From contig JABABQ010000045.1 of assembly GCA_014238155.1 (NCBI GenBank), forward strand, positions 1 to 64,000: 64,000 bases of DNA. The letters run 5' to 3'. The stretch comes from Rhizobiaceae bacterium. GTDB taxonomy: Bacteria > Pseudomonadota > Alphaproteobacteria > Rhizobiales > Rhizobiaceae. This document shows, piece by piece, positions 35,837-43,762 of the stretch (its first letter is position 1; every line of letters starts with the position of its first letter). A model generated the notes under the pieces. The model was not told where the DNA came from, made no database searches, and worked only from the letters and a program-made list of their open reading frames with translations. A program made the translations under genes and the position numbers.

Positions 35837-36619
35837 ATGCGCATTGCACTTACCGGAGCCGCTTCAGGAATTGGCGCCGCCTGCGCCACCATCTTGAAAG
35901 ACAATGGCGCTGAAGTCATTGGATTTGATATTGCTGAGCCCCCAAAAAATGTTGATCGCTGGATACCGGTGGACATGGCCGATCCCACATCCATTTCACA
36001 GGCGGCAAGCCAGGTCGAAGGAAAATTCGACGCATTGCTCAACATTGCCGGTCTGCCCCCAAAAGAAGGGCTCACACATCGAATATTGAAGGTGAATTAT
36101 TTCGGCCTCGTCGCCTTCACGGAAGCAATTCTGGGGCAAATCAATTCCGGTGGAGCCATCGTCAACCTGGCGTCGCGCGCCGGATCGCAGTGGCAGGAAA
36201 ATATCGATCAAGTTAAAGCTCTCATGGCTCTCGACGGTTGGAGTGACCAACAATTGGGTGGATTTATTGACAGCCAGTCAGTTGATTCGACCCGGGCATA
36301 CCATCTGTCAAAGGAGGCAGTCATCGTTTGGACAATCAGCCAGACCGAGCAGTTGATCGCACGCAACCTGCGGATGAACAGCGTCAGCCCGTCGGCCGTT
36401 GCAACCGGAATTCTCGACGATTTCATCAAGGCATTCGGCGACAGGGCCACACAGTCAATCGCCCGTGCAGGCCGACCCGGAACGGCTGAAGAAGTTGCCG
36501 CTCTGGTGACTTTCCTGGCGCATCCCGACAGCAATTGGCTCAAAGGCAACGACATCCTGATCGATGGCGGCATGAGTTCAATGGTGCTGGCAGACTCGCT
36601 TGAGCTCAATCGAAAGTGA
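35837..36619 (+). CDS. Short-chain dehydrogenase/reductase
   Basis: This 260-residue oxidoreductase has the cofactor motif TGAASGIG (about residues 6-13), the NAG-equivalent NIAG, the catalytic serine in NLASRAG and the tyrosine-lysine pair YHLSK. The short N-terminus and the SQWQENIDQVKAL insertion resemble 3-alpha-hydroxysteroid or coniferyl-alcohol dehydrogenases. AAGGAG lies eight bases before the ATG at 35837. It is divergent from the sulfatase, so the two may act on one sulfated alcohol substrate. Confidence 0.85.
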   Translation: MRIALTGAASGIGAACATILKDNGAEVIGFDIAEPPKNVDRWIPVDMADPTSISQAASQVEGKFDALLNIAGLPPKEGLTHRILKVNYFGLVAFTEAILGQINSGGAIVNLASRAGSQWQENIDQVKALMALDGWSDQQLGGFIDSQSVDSTRAYHLSKEAVIVWTISQTEQLIARNLRMNSVSPSAVATGILDDFIKAFGDRATQSIARAGRPGTAEEVAALVTFLAHPDSNWLKGNDILIDGGMSSMVLADSLELNRK

Positions 36620-36660
36620 ATTTCTTGGCACTATGATGGCTGACCGCGATGACGCCACGT

Positions 36661-37305
36661 CTACCATCGCCAAATCACCGCCTGCGTGCTGGAGAGCTCC
36701 ACCCCCTCCTCGCGCATCGACCTGACAAGGTGTTCCCGTCGGGAACCGCCCAGCGCCCGTGTCGCGTCGCACATGATGATGACCTCAAAACCCTCCTTGC
36801 GCCCGTCCAGAGCCGAAAAAGCGACGCTATAATCGAATGCCAAACCTGTCAGAAACAAACGTTTGATGCCCTTTTCACGAAGAAAACCACTCAGGCCCGT
36901 TGACGTGTACCTGTCGTTTTCGAAAAATGCTGAATGGGAACCGATTTGTGGATGAAGCCCCTTGCGGATAATCAGATCAGCCTGATCCATGCAAAGACCT
37001 GGGTGAAACTCCGCCCCGAGAGTTCCCTGAACGCAATGTTCAGGCCAGAGCACCTGATCTCCATAGGGCATGTCGACATATTCGAAAGGTGTCCGGTTTT
37101 TGTGGAGGGTCGCAAATGACTGATGATTTTGGGGATACCAGTTTTGACTGCACACGACGGTAGAGAAAATATGCATCAGCGAATTAGTTGGTGCCACAAC
37201 CTGGTCGGCGCCCGGCACTTCCAACGCGCCGCCTGAACAAAAATCATTTTGAACATCTATGACAACAAGCGCATCGGTTTTCTTGTCGAGCAGTATTTCC
37301 GGCAT
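36661..37305 (-). CDS. Nicotinamidase/isochorismatase-like protein with substituted active site
   Basis: This 214-residue protein has the full nicotinamidase frame: VVIDVQNDFCSGGALEVPGA at the N-terminus (general-base D17 kept), WPEHCVQGT and the RKG lysine K115. Three key positions differ. The usual D-W-H metal motif reads N55-W-Y57, and the catalytic cysteine of the DYC motif is serine (S160, codon AGC at 36826-36828). Each change is a single-base step from the usual codon. The protein is otherwise full-length without a frameshift. It may be inactive, use another chemistry, or act as a binding protein. The start at 37305 has GGAG seven bases upstream. Confidence 0.85.
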   Translation of the reverse strand: MPEILLDKKTDALVVIDVQNDFCSGGALEVPGADQVVAPTNSLMHIFSTVVCSQNWYPQNHQSFATLHKNRTPFEYVDMPYGDQVLWPEHCVQGTLGAEFHPGLCMDQADLIIRKGLHPQIGSHSAFFENDRYTSTGLSGFLREKGIKRLFLTGLAFDYSVAFSALDGRKEGFEVIIMCDATRALGGSRREHLVRSMREEGVELSSTQAVIWRW

Positions 37306-37707
37306 ATTCGGGCTCCAATTTCGTGCAGCAGCACATAAATTGCCCGTTTCCACCTGAACCCAAACAGAACCGTATTTCGCGGTTCTGAACGCTGTATATT
37401 GTATTTGAAGCGGAATGATAAGTGGTGTCTGAAATCTCGAACTGAACAACTGAACCTGCCGACTGAGGGATGCAGTTGGTCCTTTTGAGCATTGATTGGC
37501 ATCATCTCAGAGTGACCGGCCCGGTAAGTTTTTGGCAATCAATGAAATAGCAACCCAACTTCGACGCTATAAATGCAGAGTAATACTAGGGAGTGTAATA
37601 GATATTGCTATTGAAAAATCGATGGAGATCTATAATAATTTACATCTGTGGCGGATAATCTATGCTAGCGTTATTTATAAAGAAATTTTGGAAGGGTATT
37701 GACCCAC
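37306..37707. other. AT-rich gap before the cysteine-rich secreted gene
   Basis: About 400 bases with AT-rich stretches (37600-37690) and no convincing gene; two short frames here have no ribosome-binding site or recognisable product. It probably contains the promoter of the gene at 37708. Confidence 0.5.
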
Positions 37708-38193
37708 ATGGGCAATTTTAAGTTAAGCGCAGTGCTACTGAGCATCGGGTATTGCGGTATAATATTTGCCAACATTGCTCTGGCGGATACAATTGATTTT
37801 TGTGATAAGTGCACCCAGGATTGCACTCGAGGATATGTGTCCAATGATTCCGGTGCTGTTGTTACAAAAATACGTGTTACACAGAATGACGCATTTGGTT
37901 GCTCAAGGGTGGAGCATACGCGAACCAAGAACATGTCATCTGGTAATGGTCAAGGATATCTGCTGATCAATGGGTGCAGCTATAACATTAAGTTATTCAC
38001 AACGGCTGGATGCATCGGGAAAAAGAAAAAAGGCGTGATCACGAATACGAACAATACTGCAGCTGAAAGGAAAACGCTTATTTCTTTTGACGGCGCGTGT
38101 GGATCATCGATAAATACGAAAACAAAAACATACAAACACGGAGACTGGAACGTGGTTGGCGACAAGGGTCGTGCGGAATCCTGTCAAAATTAA
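37708..38193 (+). CDS. Secreted cysteine-rich protein of unknown function
   Basis: This 161-residue protein has a signal peptide (KLSAVLLSIGYCGIIFANIA, cleavage near ALA-DT). Its mature part contains eight cysteines, starting with a C-x2-C-x3-C motif (FCDKCTQDCTRG) and ending SCQN. The middle is rich in threonine, asparagine and lysine (KTKTYKHGDWN). I recognise no family. The gene is clearly more AT-rich than its neighbours and lies beside an IS3 remnant, so it was probably acquired. The ATG at 37708 is used because GGAAGGG lies 11 bases upstream; a TTG at 37699 is possible. Confidence 0.6.
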   Translation: MGNFKLSAVLLSIGYCGIIFANIALADTIDFCDKCTQDCTRGYVSNDSGAVVTKIRVTQNDAFGCSRVEHTRTKNMSSGNGQGYLLINGCSYNIKLFTTAGCIGKKKKGVITNTNNTAAERKTLISFDGACGSSINTKTKTYKHGDWNVVGDKGRAESCQN

Positions 38194-38358
38194 CTGGAGT
38201 TGCCTGGTGTCAGGCAGAAGGCCAAAATCTCGTCCTGGTGATTGATTGCCACCTGCTGCTTGATGCCAATAAATTTATCCCGCTGAGGACTTGCCACAGA
38301 GGTGGCCCTGGTTTTTCGACCATATTGCAGCCTTGTTAAGATGGATCAGGGTTTCATA

Positions 38359-38547
38359 TCAGGCTGCTAATTTCATTGGTTCTGTTTTGCTGGCATCGGC
38401 TTCGTTGGGGATCAAGATTCCATGGGTCGAGTGCGGGCGTTCCGTGTTATAGTAGGCCAGCCATTTTCCAATACCAGCGTTCGCCTCTGAGCCTCTTTCG
38501 AAGGCATGCAGATATACGCATTCGTATTTCAGGAATCCCCAGTTGCC
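38359..38547 (-). pseudogene. C-terminal remnant of an IS3-family transposase
   Basis: A 62-codon minus-strand frame ends at TGA 38359-38361 and matches the end of IS3 OrfB proteins: LKYECVYLHAFERGSEANAG, then WLAYYNTERPHSTHGI and the final KTEPMKLAA. The last catalytic glutamate region upstream is missing, and an in-frame stop lies just before the fragment, so it is dead. Noncoding sequence typical of the IS end probably continues to about 38290. Confidence 0.8.
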
Positions 38548-38902
38548 ACATTAATTTTGGTCTCTGTGCGGTAGAACACATAAGTCTGGTTGCCGAGTGG
38601 GCATAGTGGTGAAGTCGGAGCAAATATTTACTCCCTTTTGCTACCGGCTTTCCTGGCGCTAATGCCAAGTGCATTTTATTGGGGGCGCGAGGGAGCCGCC
38701 CTGCCTGGTTGTCACCGCCCCGTGCGACCAGGTAGGGCAATATTTCCTTCCACATCTCCAATTTTTTCCATTATTTTCAGTATTTTGTACGGCTCATGAG
38801 AGGCTGTTACTTGTCTTGCTTCGCCCTCCAAATTGCCTGGCTGACGGCCTCTAAGATGATCCTCCACGACAATGCGGGCACGTGACCAAACCAATTCTCA
38901 GA
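38548..38902. other. Gene-free DNA between the IS3 remnant and tetR
   Basis: No domain-bearing reading frame is visible in either strand. The stretch is of mixed composition and may be leftover mobile DNA. The tetR promoter starts at its right end. Confidence 0.45.
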
Positions 38903-38930
38903 TTGACACATCGAATAATTCACCTATCTA
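38903..38930 (+). promoter_or_regulatory. Promoter of the TetR-oxidase unit
   Basis: A consensus -35 TTGACA at 38903-38908 and a -10 TATCTA at 38925-38930 are separated by 16 bases. The -10 lies within an inverted repeat, as expected for autorepression by the TetR protein encoded next. Confidence 0.6.
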
Positions 38931-38941
38931 CTGATAGATAG
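38924..38941. promoter_or_regulatory. Likely TetR operator
   Basis: CTATCT-N6-AGATAG forms a perfect inverted repeat that overlaps the -10 box and precedes the tetR start by 12 bases. Confidence 0.6.
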
Positions 38942-38952
38942 AATACAAGGAT

Positions 38953-39525
38953 ATGTTGATGGACACGCAGGAACGATTGCTCGACGTGGCGGAATTCCAA
39001 ATTCGCCAAAAGGGATATAACGCAGTGAGCTTTCGCGAATTGGCTGATGAGTTGGGAATCAAGAGTGCCAGTGTCCACTATCACTTCCCCACAAAGCAGC
39101 AACTTGGCGTCGCTGTTGTGCACCGATATCGCGATCGTTTTCTGGAAAATCTCAATATTCTGGCGGCAAAATCTAGCCCACAGGATGGTCGGGTTCGAAC
39201 CCTGTGCACGGCCTATCGCATGGCTTTGGAAAAATCCAATGCGCATTGTTTGTGCGGCATGCTTGGGGCGGAAACCCGCGGTCTGCCAGAAGCTGTTTCG
39301 CAGCAGGTCGCCCGATTCTTTCAGGCCAATATTGATTGGCTGGCGACTGGTTTTCCAACTGACTGGTCACCCGCCAAAAGGCAGATGCGCGCAGCACAAG
39401 TCGTTGCCGCTCTGCAGGGTGGCATCCTGCTGTCGATCAGCCTGGATGACTCGGCCCATCTGGTGGCAGCCATCCAACTTGTCGAGATGCAATCAGGTAT
39501 CGAATTCCTGGAGACCAGCAGATGA
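38953..39525 (+). CDS. TetR family transcriptional regulator
   Basis: This 190-residue regulator has an N-terminal HTH (about 8-52, RLLDVAEFQIRQKGYNAVSF, then ELGIKSASVHYHFPTKQQLG) and a C-terminal ligand domain. The pattern is that of TetR repressors of small-molecule enzymes. The start could be 38953 or the ATG two codons later. It ends with an ATGA overlap with the amine oxidase gene, which is thus the obvious target along with tetR itself, through the operator at 38924-38941. Confidence 0.88.
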   Translation: MLMDTQERLLDVAEFQIRQKGYNAVSFRELADELGIKSASVHYHFPTKQQLGVAVVHRYRDRFLENLNILAAKSSPQDGRVRTLCTAYRMALEKSNAHCLCGMLGAETRGLPEAVSQQVARFFQANIDWLATGFPTDWSPAKRQMRAAQVVAALQGGILLSISLDDSAHLVAAIQLVEMQSGIEFLETSR

Positions 39526-40667
39526 GTTCCAGCAACACCTGTGACGTCGCCATTATAGGTGGTGGTCTGGCTGGATTGACGGCGGGCCATCTGCTCAATC
39601 TGGCGGGCATTGACGTTCAACTGTTTGAAGCCGGATCAAAACTTGGCGGGCGCATTCAAAGCCTAGGCCACGCGCCCGCTGGCGCCGCAATTGCCGATCA
39701 CGGCGATCTCGGACCAACATGGGTCTGGCCACCCTATCAGCAGGCAGTCTCCAAATGGATCCGCAAACTGGATCTTTCCCTGTTTGAACAATATGAGACG
39801 GGCAATGCGGTGCTGGATATGCAAATGGATGGTCCGCCCGGCTATCAACCGCTGCCCGGCCAGCACGGCATGGCCCGCATTGTCGGCGGTCCGCAGGCAT
39901 TTGTTAATGCAATGGCGGCTGGAATAAATGACGACAAGATACATCTCGGTCACGAGTTGAGCCAGGTATCGGAAAATGGCGATGGGTTTGTTTTGGAGTT
40001 CGCCAACCCGCCCAACCCACCCAACCCACCCAACCCGCCCAACCTGCCCGACTGGTCGGCCAATCGGATTATTTATGCCGCTCCTCTGCGGGTTTTGGCT
40101 GAACGGGTGAATTGGAACGGCGTTCTGGACGACACTGTTTTGCGCCTGATGCGGGCCACCCCGACCTGGATGGCGGCCCAGGCCAAGGTGGTGATGCTTT
40201 ATGAACATGCGTTTTGGCGCGAAGCAGGCCTGTCCGGTCGCGTTGCCAGCCAGGTAGGACCGCTGGTGGAAATTCACGACCACACCAATTTTGACGGCAC
40301 CCAGGCGGCGCTGTTTGGATTTGTTGGCTGGCCAGCCGAACACCGTCAGAAGGAAAAACTTGAACCTGCCATACGCGCTCAACTGGTTCGTTGTTTTGGC
40401 GCCGAAGCCGCCAACATAAACGAGATTCACATTCAGGACTGGGCGACAAAAACCAATATCTGTTCACCACTGGACCTGGCAGGTCCGGCGGAGCATCCCC
40501 AAGCCTTGCCTGAATTGATGGCGGGAGCATTCAGCAAAAACCGTATTGCTTTTGCAGTGGCGGAAACGGCAAGCCAGCATCCCGGTCTGATTGACGGTGC
40601 ACTGGAGGCAGGTGAGCGGGCTGCTTTGTTAATGTCCAACCAGCGGGCCGCCACAGTGGCGACGTGA
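39522..40667 (+). CDS. FAD-dependent amine oxidase family protein
   Basis: This 381-residue flavoprotein has an N-terminal Rossmann FAD motif (IIGGGLAGLTAGHLLNLAGI, then LFEAGSKLGGRI) and the C-terminal amine-oxidase-type segment IAFAVAETASQHPGLIDGAL. It may oxidise an amine or another electron-rich substrate. A striking NPP-NPP-NPP-NPP run near residues 163-175 comes from a 9-base repeat (AACCCNCCC) in DNA and probably forms a loop. The gene is coupled to tetR by a four-base overlap. Confidence 0.85.
   Translation: MSSSNTCDVAIIGGGLAGLTAGHLLNLAGIDVQLFEAGSKLGGRIQSLGHAPAGAAIADHGDLGPTWVWPPYQQAVSKWIRKLDLSLFEQYETGNAVLDMQMDGPPGYQPLPGQHGMARIVGGPQAFVNAMAAGINDDKIHLGHELSQVSENGDGFVLEFANPPNPPNPPNPPNLPDWSANRIIYAAPLRVLAERVNWNGVLDDTVLRLMRATPTWMAAQAKVVMLYEHAFWREAGLSGRVASQVGPLVEIHDHTNFDGTQAALFGFVGWPAEHRQKEKLEPAIRAQLVRCFGAEAANINEIHIQDWATKTNICSPLDLAGPAEHPQALPELMAGAFSKNRIAFAVAETASQHPGLIDGALEAGERAALLMSNQRAATVAT
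40003..40051 (+). repeat. 9-bp tandem repeat encoding NPP units
   Basis: AACCCGCCC, AACCCACCC, AACCCACCC, AACCCGCCC and AACCTGCCC follow each other in frame within the amine oxidase gene. They look like a slippage expansion. Confidence 0.85.
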
Positions 40668-40687
40668 ATTCGTCCCGTTCAGAAACG

Positions 40688-41881
40688 TCAGGATTCTAGA
40701 AAAACCTGTAGGCTTTCAAACACTTCCGACCAGCACTGATCATGAGGAAGCGGATGATGATTGCGGCTTTCCAGCACTTTCAACTGTGCATTTGCGATAC
40801 CTTTGGCCAGTTTTTGTCCCTCCGACAGGGGGTGAATCGCGTCTTCGGCTGAATGCATGACAAGGGTGGGAGCGTCGACCAGCGGCAACAAGTCTGCGAC
40901 CGAGTGATTGTTATAGAAATTACGCCCCTGGATTTCATTTTCAATCGAGCAGCTTTTTTGCAGGTTCTCACCGATCAGCTGCAACTGCTCAGGTGTGGCT
41001 GTCGGCAGGTACACCGACAAATATCCGGAAATAAAGGCGCTGCCCGGTGTTTCCCAGCCGGCCTCTGCCATTTTCAAGATCACGTCGCCATCTGCTGAAT
41101 TTGCAGTCTTGCCGCGCATCGACCGGCCATCAACATATCCGCCCAACAGGATCAAATGGGACAGCCGTTGCGGGTAGTGCGCCGCAAAGTCAACGGCGAC
41201 CATTCCGCCGCTGGACGTGCCGAACAAGACAAATTTCTCCAGTCCCAATTCATCGACAACGGCCAAAATGTCAGCTGAACTACGCCTGGTGCTGAAATCA
41301 TCGACGTCCCAGTCTGATAATCCACAGCCCCGCTGATCAAGCCGGATCAGGGTGAAATCCCTCGCCAACTCATCAATAAACGCCCTTTCCGTTGGCTCGT
41401 CCCAATCAAGGTCCAAATGGGTTGGGTGATGCGAAGTGCGGACCATCGGCGGACCACTTCCGGTCACCGTGTAAGCAATTTTTACCCCGTCATCTGCAGT
41501 CGCATAACGAACATTGGGACGTGAGGCATTGGTGGCAGATGGTGGCGACGGCGGCGACGAGGGCGCCTCTCCTTCTAACGATACTGCTGCCACAAACTGA
41601 AACCCCCGCCGTGGTACGGTTCGGATTATGGCCTGCTTCTTGCCGTCATCTCCGACTGCCCGCCGCGCCGCTGAAATACATGCACTGACCGCAGAATCAG
41701 AGACGATCCGCCCATCCCACACTTCTGCAATCAGCCGATCCTTATCGACAAGAACGTCGACGTTCCGCGCTAGAAAACGGATCAGATCAAAGACTTGTGG
41801 CTCAAGCGGCTGCACGTCTCCTGCCCTTGTCAGGGTGAAGCTCTGATCGTCCAAAATACACTCGGCAAATCGGTATTGCAT
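40688..41881 (-). CDS. Winged-helix DNA-binding domain fused to an alpha/beta hydrolase
   Basis: This 397-residue fusion has an OmpR-type winged helix (about 1-100, EPQVFDLIRFLARNVDVLVD, then AVSACISAARRAVGDDGK and TVPRRGFQF). A proline/serine linker follows, then a complete alpha/beta hydrolase (about 125-395) with serine nucleophile FGTSSGG, acid HSAEDAIHP and histidine RNHHPLPHD. It lacks the receiver domain of OmpR and any membrane anchor. The hydrolase part may sense or degrade a ligand that controls DNA binding. The start at ATG 41881 replaces an unlikely TTG at 41908. Confidence 0.85.
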   Translation of the reverse strand: MQYRFAECILDDQSFTLTRAGDVQPLEPQVFDLIRFLARNVDVLVDKDRLIAEVWDGRIVSDSAVSACISAARRAVGDDGKKQAIIRTVPRRGFQFVAAVSLEGEAPSSPPSPPSATNASRPNVRYATADDGVKIAYTVTGSGPPMVRTSHHPTHLDLDWDEPTERAFIDELARDFTLIRLDQRGCGLSDWDVDDFSTRRSSADILAVVDELGLEKFVLFGTSSGGMVAVDFAAHYPQRLSHLILLGGYVDGRSMRGKTANSADGDVILKMAEAGWETPGSAFISGYLSVYLPTATPEQLQLIGENLQKSCSIENEIQGRNFYNNHSVADLLPLVDAPTLVMHSAEDAIHPLSEGQKLAKGIANAQLKVLESRNHHPLPHDQCWSEVFESLQVFLES

Positions 41882-41998
41882 GGACCGAACTAAACAGCGC
41901 GGAAGCAAAGTTCACAAGACTTTCGTCACAAATCCGGGCTTTCCCAAGCAAAAGACAGGAATATCACAAGATCTTCCTCAAGCAACGGCACGCCAACC

Positions 41999-42256
41999 AT
42001 GAGAAAACCGGGCATCAATCAGCCAAGGACAAAACCAATGATGCCGCCAATGGACCTCAATTTGCTATCACACACACCAGCGCGCGATCAGATCCTCAAC
42101 GACCATTTCGTCGCGGATGATAGATTTCGTCTTTCGACGGCCAGCAAATATCGGACGCGCGTTCGATCAATCGTCTCACGCCTGCGGGCAGTCCGCGCGG
42201 CGTTGAAGGCGGCAGGCGTCCAACAGGGTTTTGAAACCAAAACCGCATCGCGTTAA
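41999..42256 (+). CDS. Possible small basic protein
   Basis: An 85-residue frame with coding-like codon use and a basic helical C-terminal part (RFRLSTASKYRTRVRSIVSR). No domain is recognised, and none of the candidate ATG codons (41999, 42038, 42050) has a ribosome-binding site. It fills the 400-base gap between the divergent fusion regulator and the VOC gene. It is probably a real hypothetical gene or an accident of composition; I cannot decide. Confidence 0.3.
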   Translation: MRKPGINQPRTKPMMPPMDLNLLSHTPARDQILNDHFVADDRFRLSTASKYRTRVRSIVSRLRAVRAALKAAGVQQGFETKTASR

Positions 42257-42283
42257 TCTCCGCCACCGCTGTCGCCGCCAGAC

Positions 42284-42724
42284 TTATTGCTCCTGCGAAT
42301 GCACCTGTTCTGCAATCAACGTTGCAACTGAGGGTCCCGGACCGACCAGTTCCAGAACGTTTCGATCCGGGTCGCGAATGAAGATGGTTTCCGTTCCACG
42401 AAAGGAGCGTTCGCCAGTAATCTTGATACCGTGTTCCTCGACAAATGTTCTTGTATCCTGTGCTGATTTCATTTTCACAGCAATATGGGTGATGCCGGGA
42501 TATTTGGGCTTTTCATCCATCAATATATTTTCCCCGGCCTTGGCCGTTGCGGGGCCCAACAAGTTGATGTTGATACCGCAGGGATGCAGCATCACCAGAG
42601 GGTGACCGGCATCGTAACCACCATCAGCAATCATCTCAAATCCCAGCAATTCATAAAATGCCACTGACTTGTTCCGGTCGCTGATGCGAATTCCAACATG
42701 ATCGATATTGCTCATTTCCAGCAT
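42284..42724 (-). CDS. VOC superfamily protein (glyoxalase-like)
   Basis: This 146-residue protein has two beta-alpha-beta-beta-beta modules with likely metal ligands: H in IDHVGIRI (about residue 8), H in ITHIAVKM (about 79) and E in NVLELVGPG (about 126). This fits lactoylglutathione lyase, dioxygenase or resistance-type members; the substrate is unknown. AAGGA lies seven bases before the ATG. It is divergent from a LysR regulator, which likely controls it. Confidence 0.86.
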   Translation of the reverse strand: MLEMSNIDHVGIRISDRNKSVAFYELLGFEMIADGGYDAGHPLVMLHPCGININLLGPATAKAGENILMDEKPKYPGITHIAVKMKSAQDTRTFVEEHGIKITGERSFRGTETIFIRDPDRNVLELVGPGPSVATLIAEQVHSQEQ

Positions 42725-42796
42725 GGGTTTGTCCTTTTCAAATCCACCAATTCCACAAAGACGCAGCAGTTTGCTTTGTCACTGCATTCCATATAA

Positions 42797-42821
42797 CTAT
42801 TATCTAATTGAAAGATTATAG
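42797..42821. promoter_or_regulatory. Candidate LysR binding site
   Basis: CTATTATCT and AGATTATAG form a near-perfect inverted repeat with a 7-base spacer, in the AT-rich gap between the divergent VOC and LysR genes, 27 bases before the LysR start. Confidence 0.45.
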
Positions 42822-42847
42822 GTTATTCTAACAAATATATTTTCCAA

Positions 42848-43747
42848 ATGAATGATAATCAATTTGACGGAATGGTGATTTTCTGCGCGGTGGTGGACCA
42901 GGGCGGATTTACGGCTGCGGCGAAAGCTCTCAACCACACAACGTCCCATGTCAGTAAAGTTGTCGCACGCCTGGAGGCTCGTCTGGGGAGCCGGTTGATG
43001 AACCGAACCACCCGCACGTTCAGCCTGACTGAATCCGGTGAAGTGTTCTACGAAAACAGCAGCAGGATCATCAAGGACGCAGAACACACCGTGTCTTTGA
43101 TCTCGCACAATGAGGAACGGGTTTTTGGCCATCTCAAGGTGAGTGTTCCGGTGATGTTTGCAAATGCCTGTTTGAACGGTTGGCTGCCGGAATTCGCCAA
43201 CGCATTTCCAGACATTACATTGGATATAGAAACCAGTGACCGGTTTGTTGACATTGTCGGAGAAGGTTTCGACGTGGTGGTTCGGGCTGCCGATCTTGAT
43301 GACAGTCTTCTGATTGCCAAAAAAATCATGTCGACGCGTCGACTGACGGTCGCTTCTCCGGACTATCTAGCTCAACATGGCACGCCCGGTTCACCCGCCG
43401 ATCTGGAAACTCATACGTTGATTGATTTCAGCTACCGGGGCATCGCAAACCTGTGGAACTATCGTGGCAAGGACGGCAACAGCTTCTCCGTCAAAGTTAC
43501 TCCAAAAGTCCGCTGCAACCTTGCCAGCATGGAACTTGCGCTCGCCAGTTCAGGTTTCGGTATCACTCGCCTGCCTCTGCTGGTCGCAGAGAACCAACTA
43601 AAGTCGGGAGCACTTGTCGCCATTTTGACCGACTATGAAAACCCACCACTGGAACTCCACGCCATCTATCCCTCCCGCCAGCATCTGGCACCAAAGGTGC
43701 GGGAGTTCGTCGACTTTCTGGCCCGCAAATGCCGGGAACAAGCCTGA
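42848..43747 (+). CDS. LysR family transcriptional regulator
   Basis: This 299-residue regulator has the N-terminal winged HTH (about 5-64, FCAVVDQGGFTAAAKALNHT, then VSKVVARLEARLGSRLMNRT) and a C-terminal substrate-binding-like domain (about 90-295). The subgroup with HLKVSVPVMFANACLNGWLP resembles DhcR/CrgA-type regulators. It is divergent from the VOC gene, the typical LysR-target arrangement, and convergent with an FAD monooxygenase gene. Confidence 0.92.
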   Translation: MNDNQFDGMVIFCAVVDQGGFTAAAKALNHTTSHVSKVVARLEARLGSRLMNRTTRTFSLTESGEVFYENSSRIIKDAEHTVSLISHNEERVFGHLKVSVPVMFANACLNGWLPEFANAFPDITLDIETSDRFVDIVGEGFDVVVRAADLDDSLLIAKKIMSTRRLTVASPDYLAQHGTPGSPADLETHTLIDFSYRGIANLWNYRGKDGNSFSVKVTPKVRCNLASMELALASSGFGITRLPLLVAENQLKSGALVAILTDYENPPLELHAIYPSRQHLAPKVREFVDFLARKCREQA

Positions 43748-43762
43748 CCGCCAAGCTGTGGA

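Noticed and set aside
38447-38761. 104-codon minus-strand frame overlapping the IS3 remnant
   Set aside because: It is in a different frame from the recognisable transposase tail and shows no domain.
39180-39210. GGTTCGAACCC sequence resembling a tRNA T-arm
   Set aside because: It is inside the tetR coding sequence and lacks matching acceptor, D and anticodon arms.
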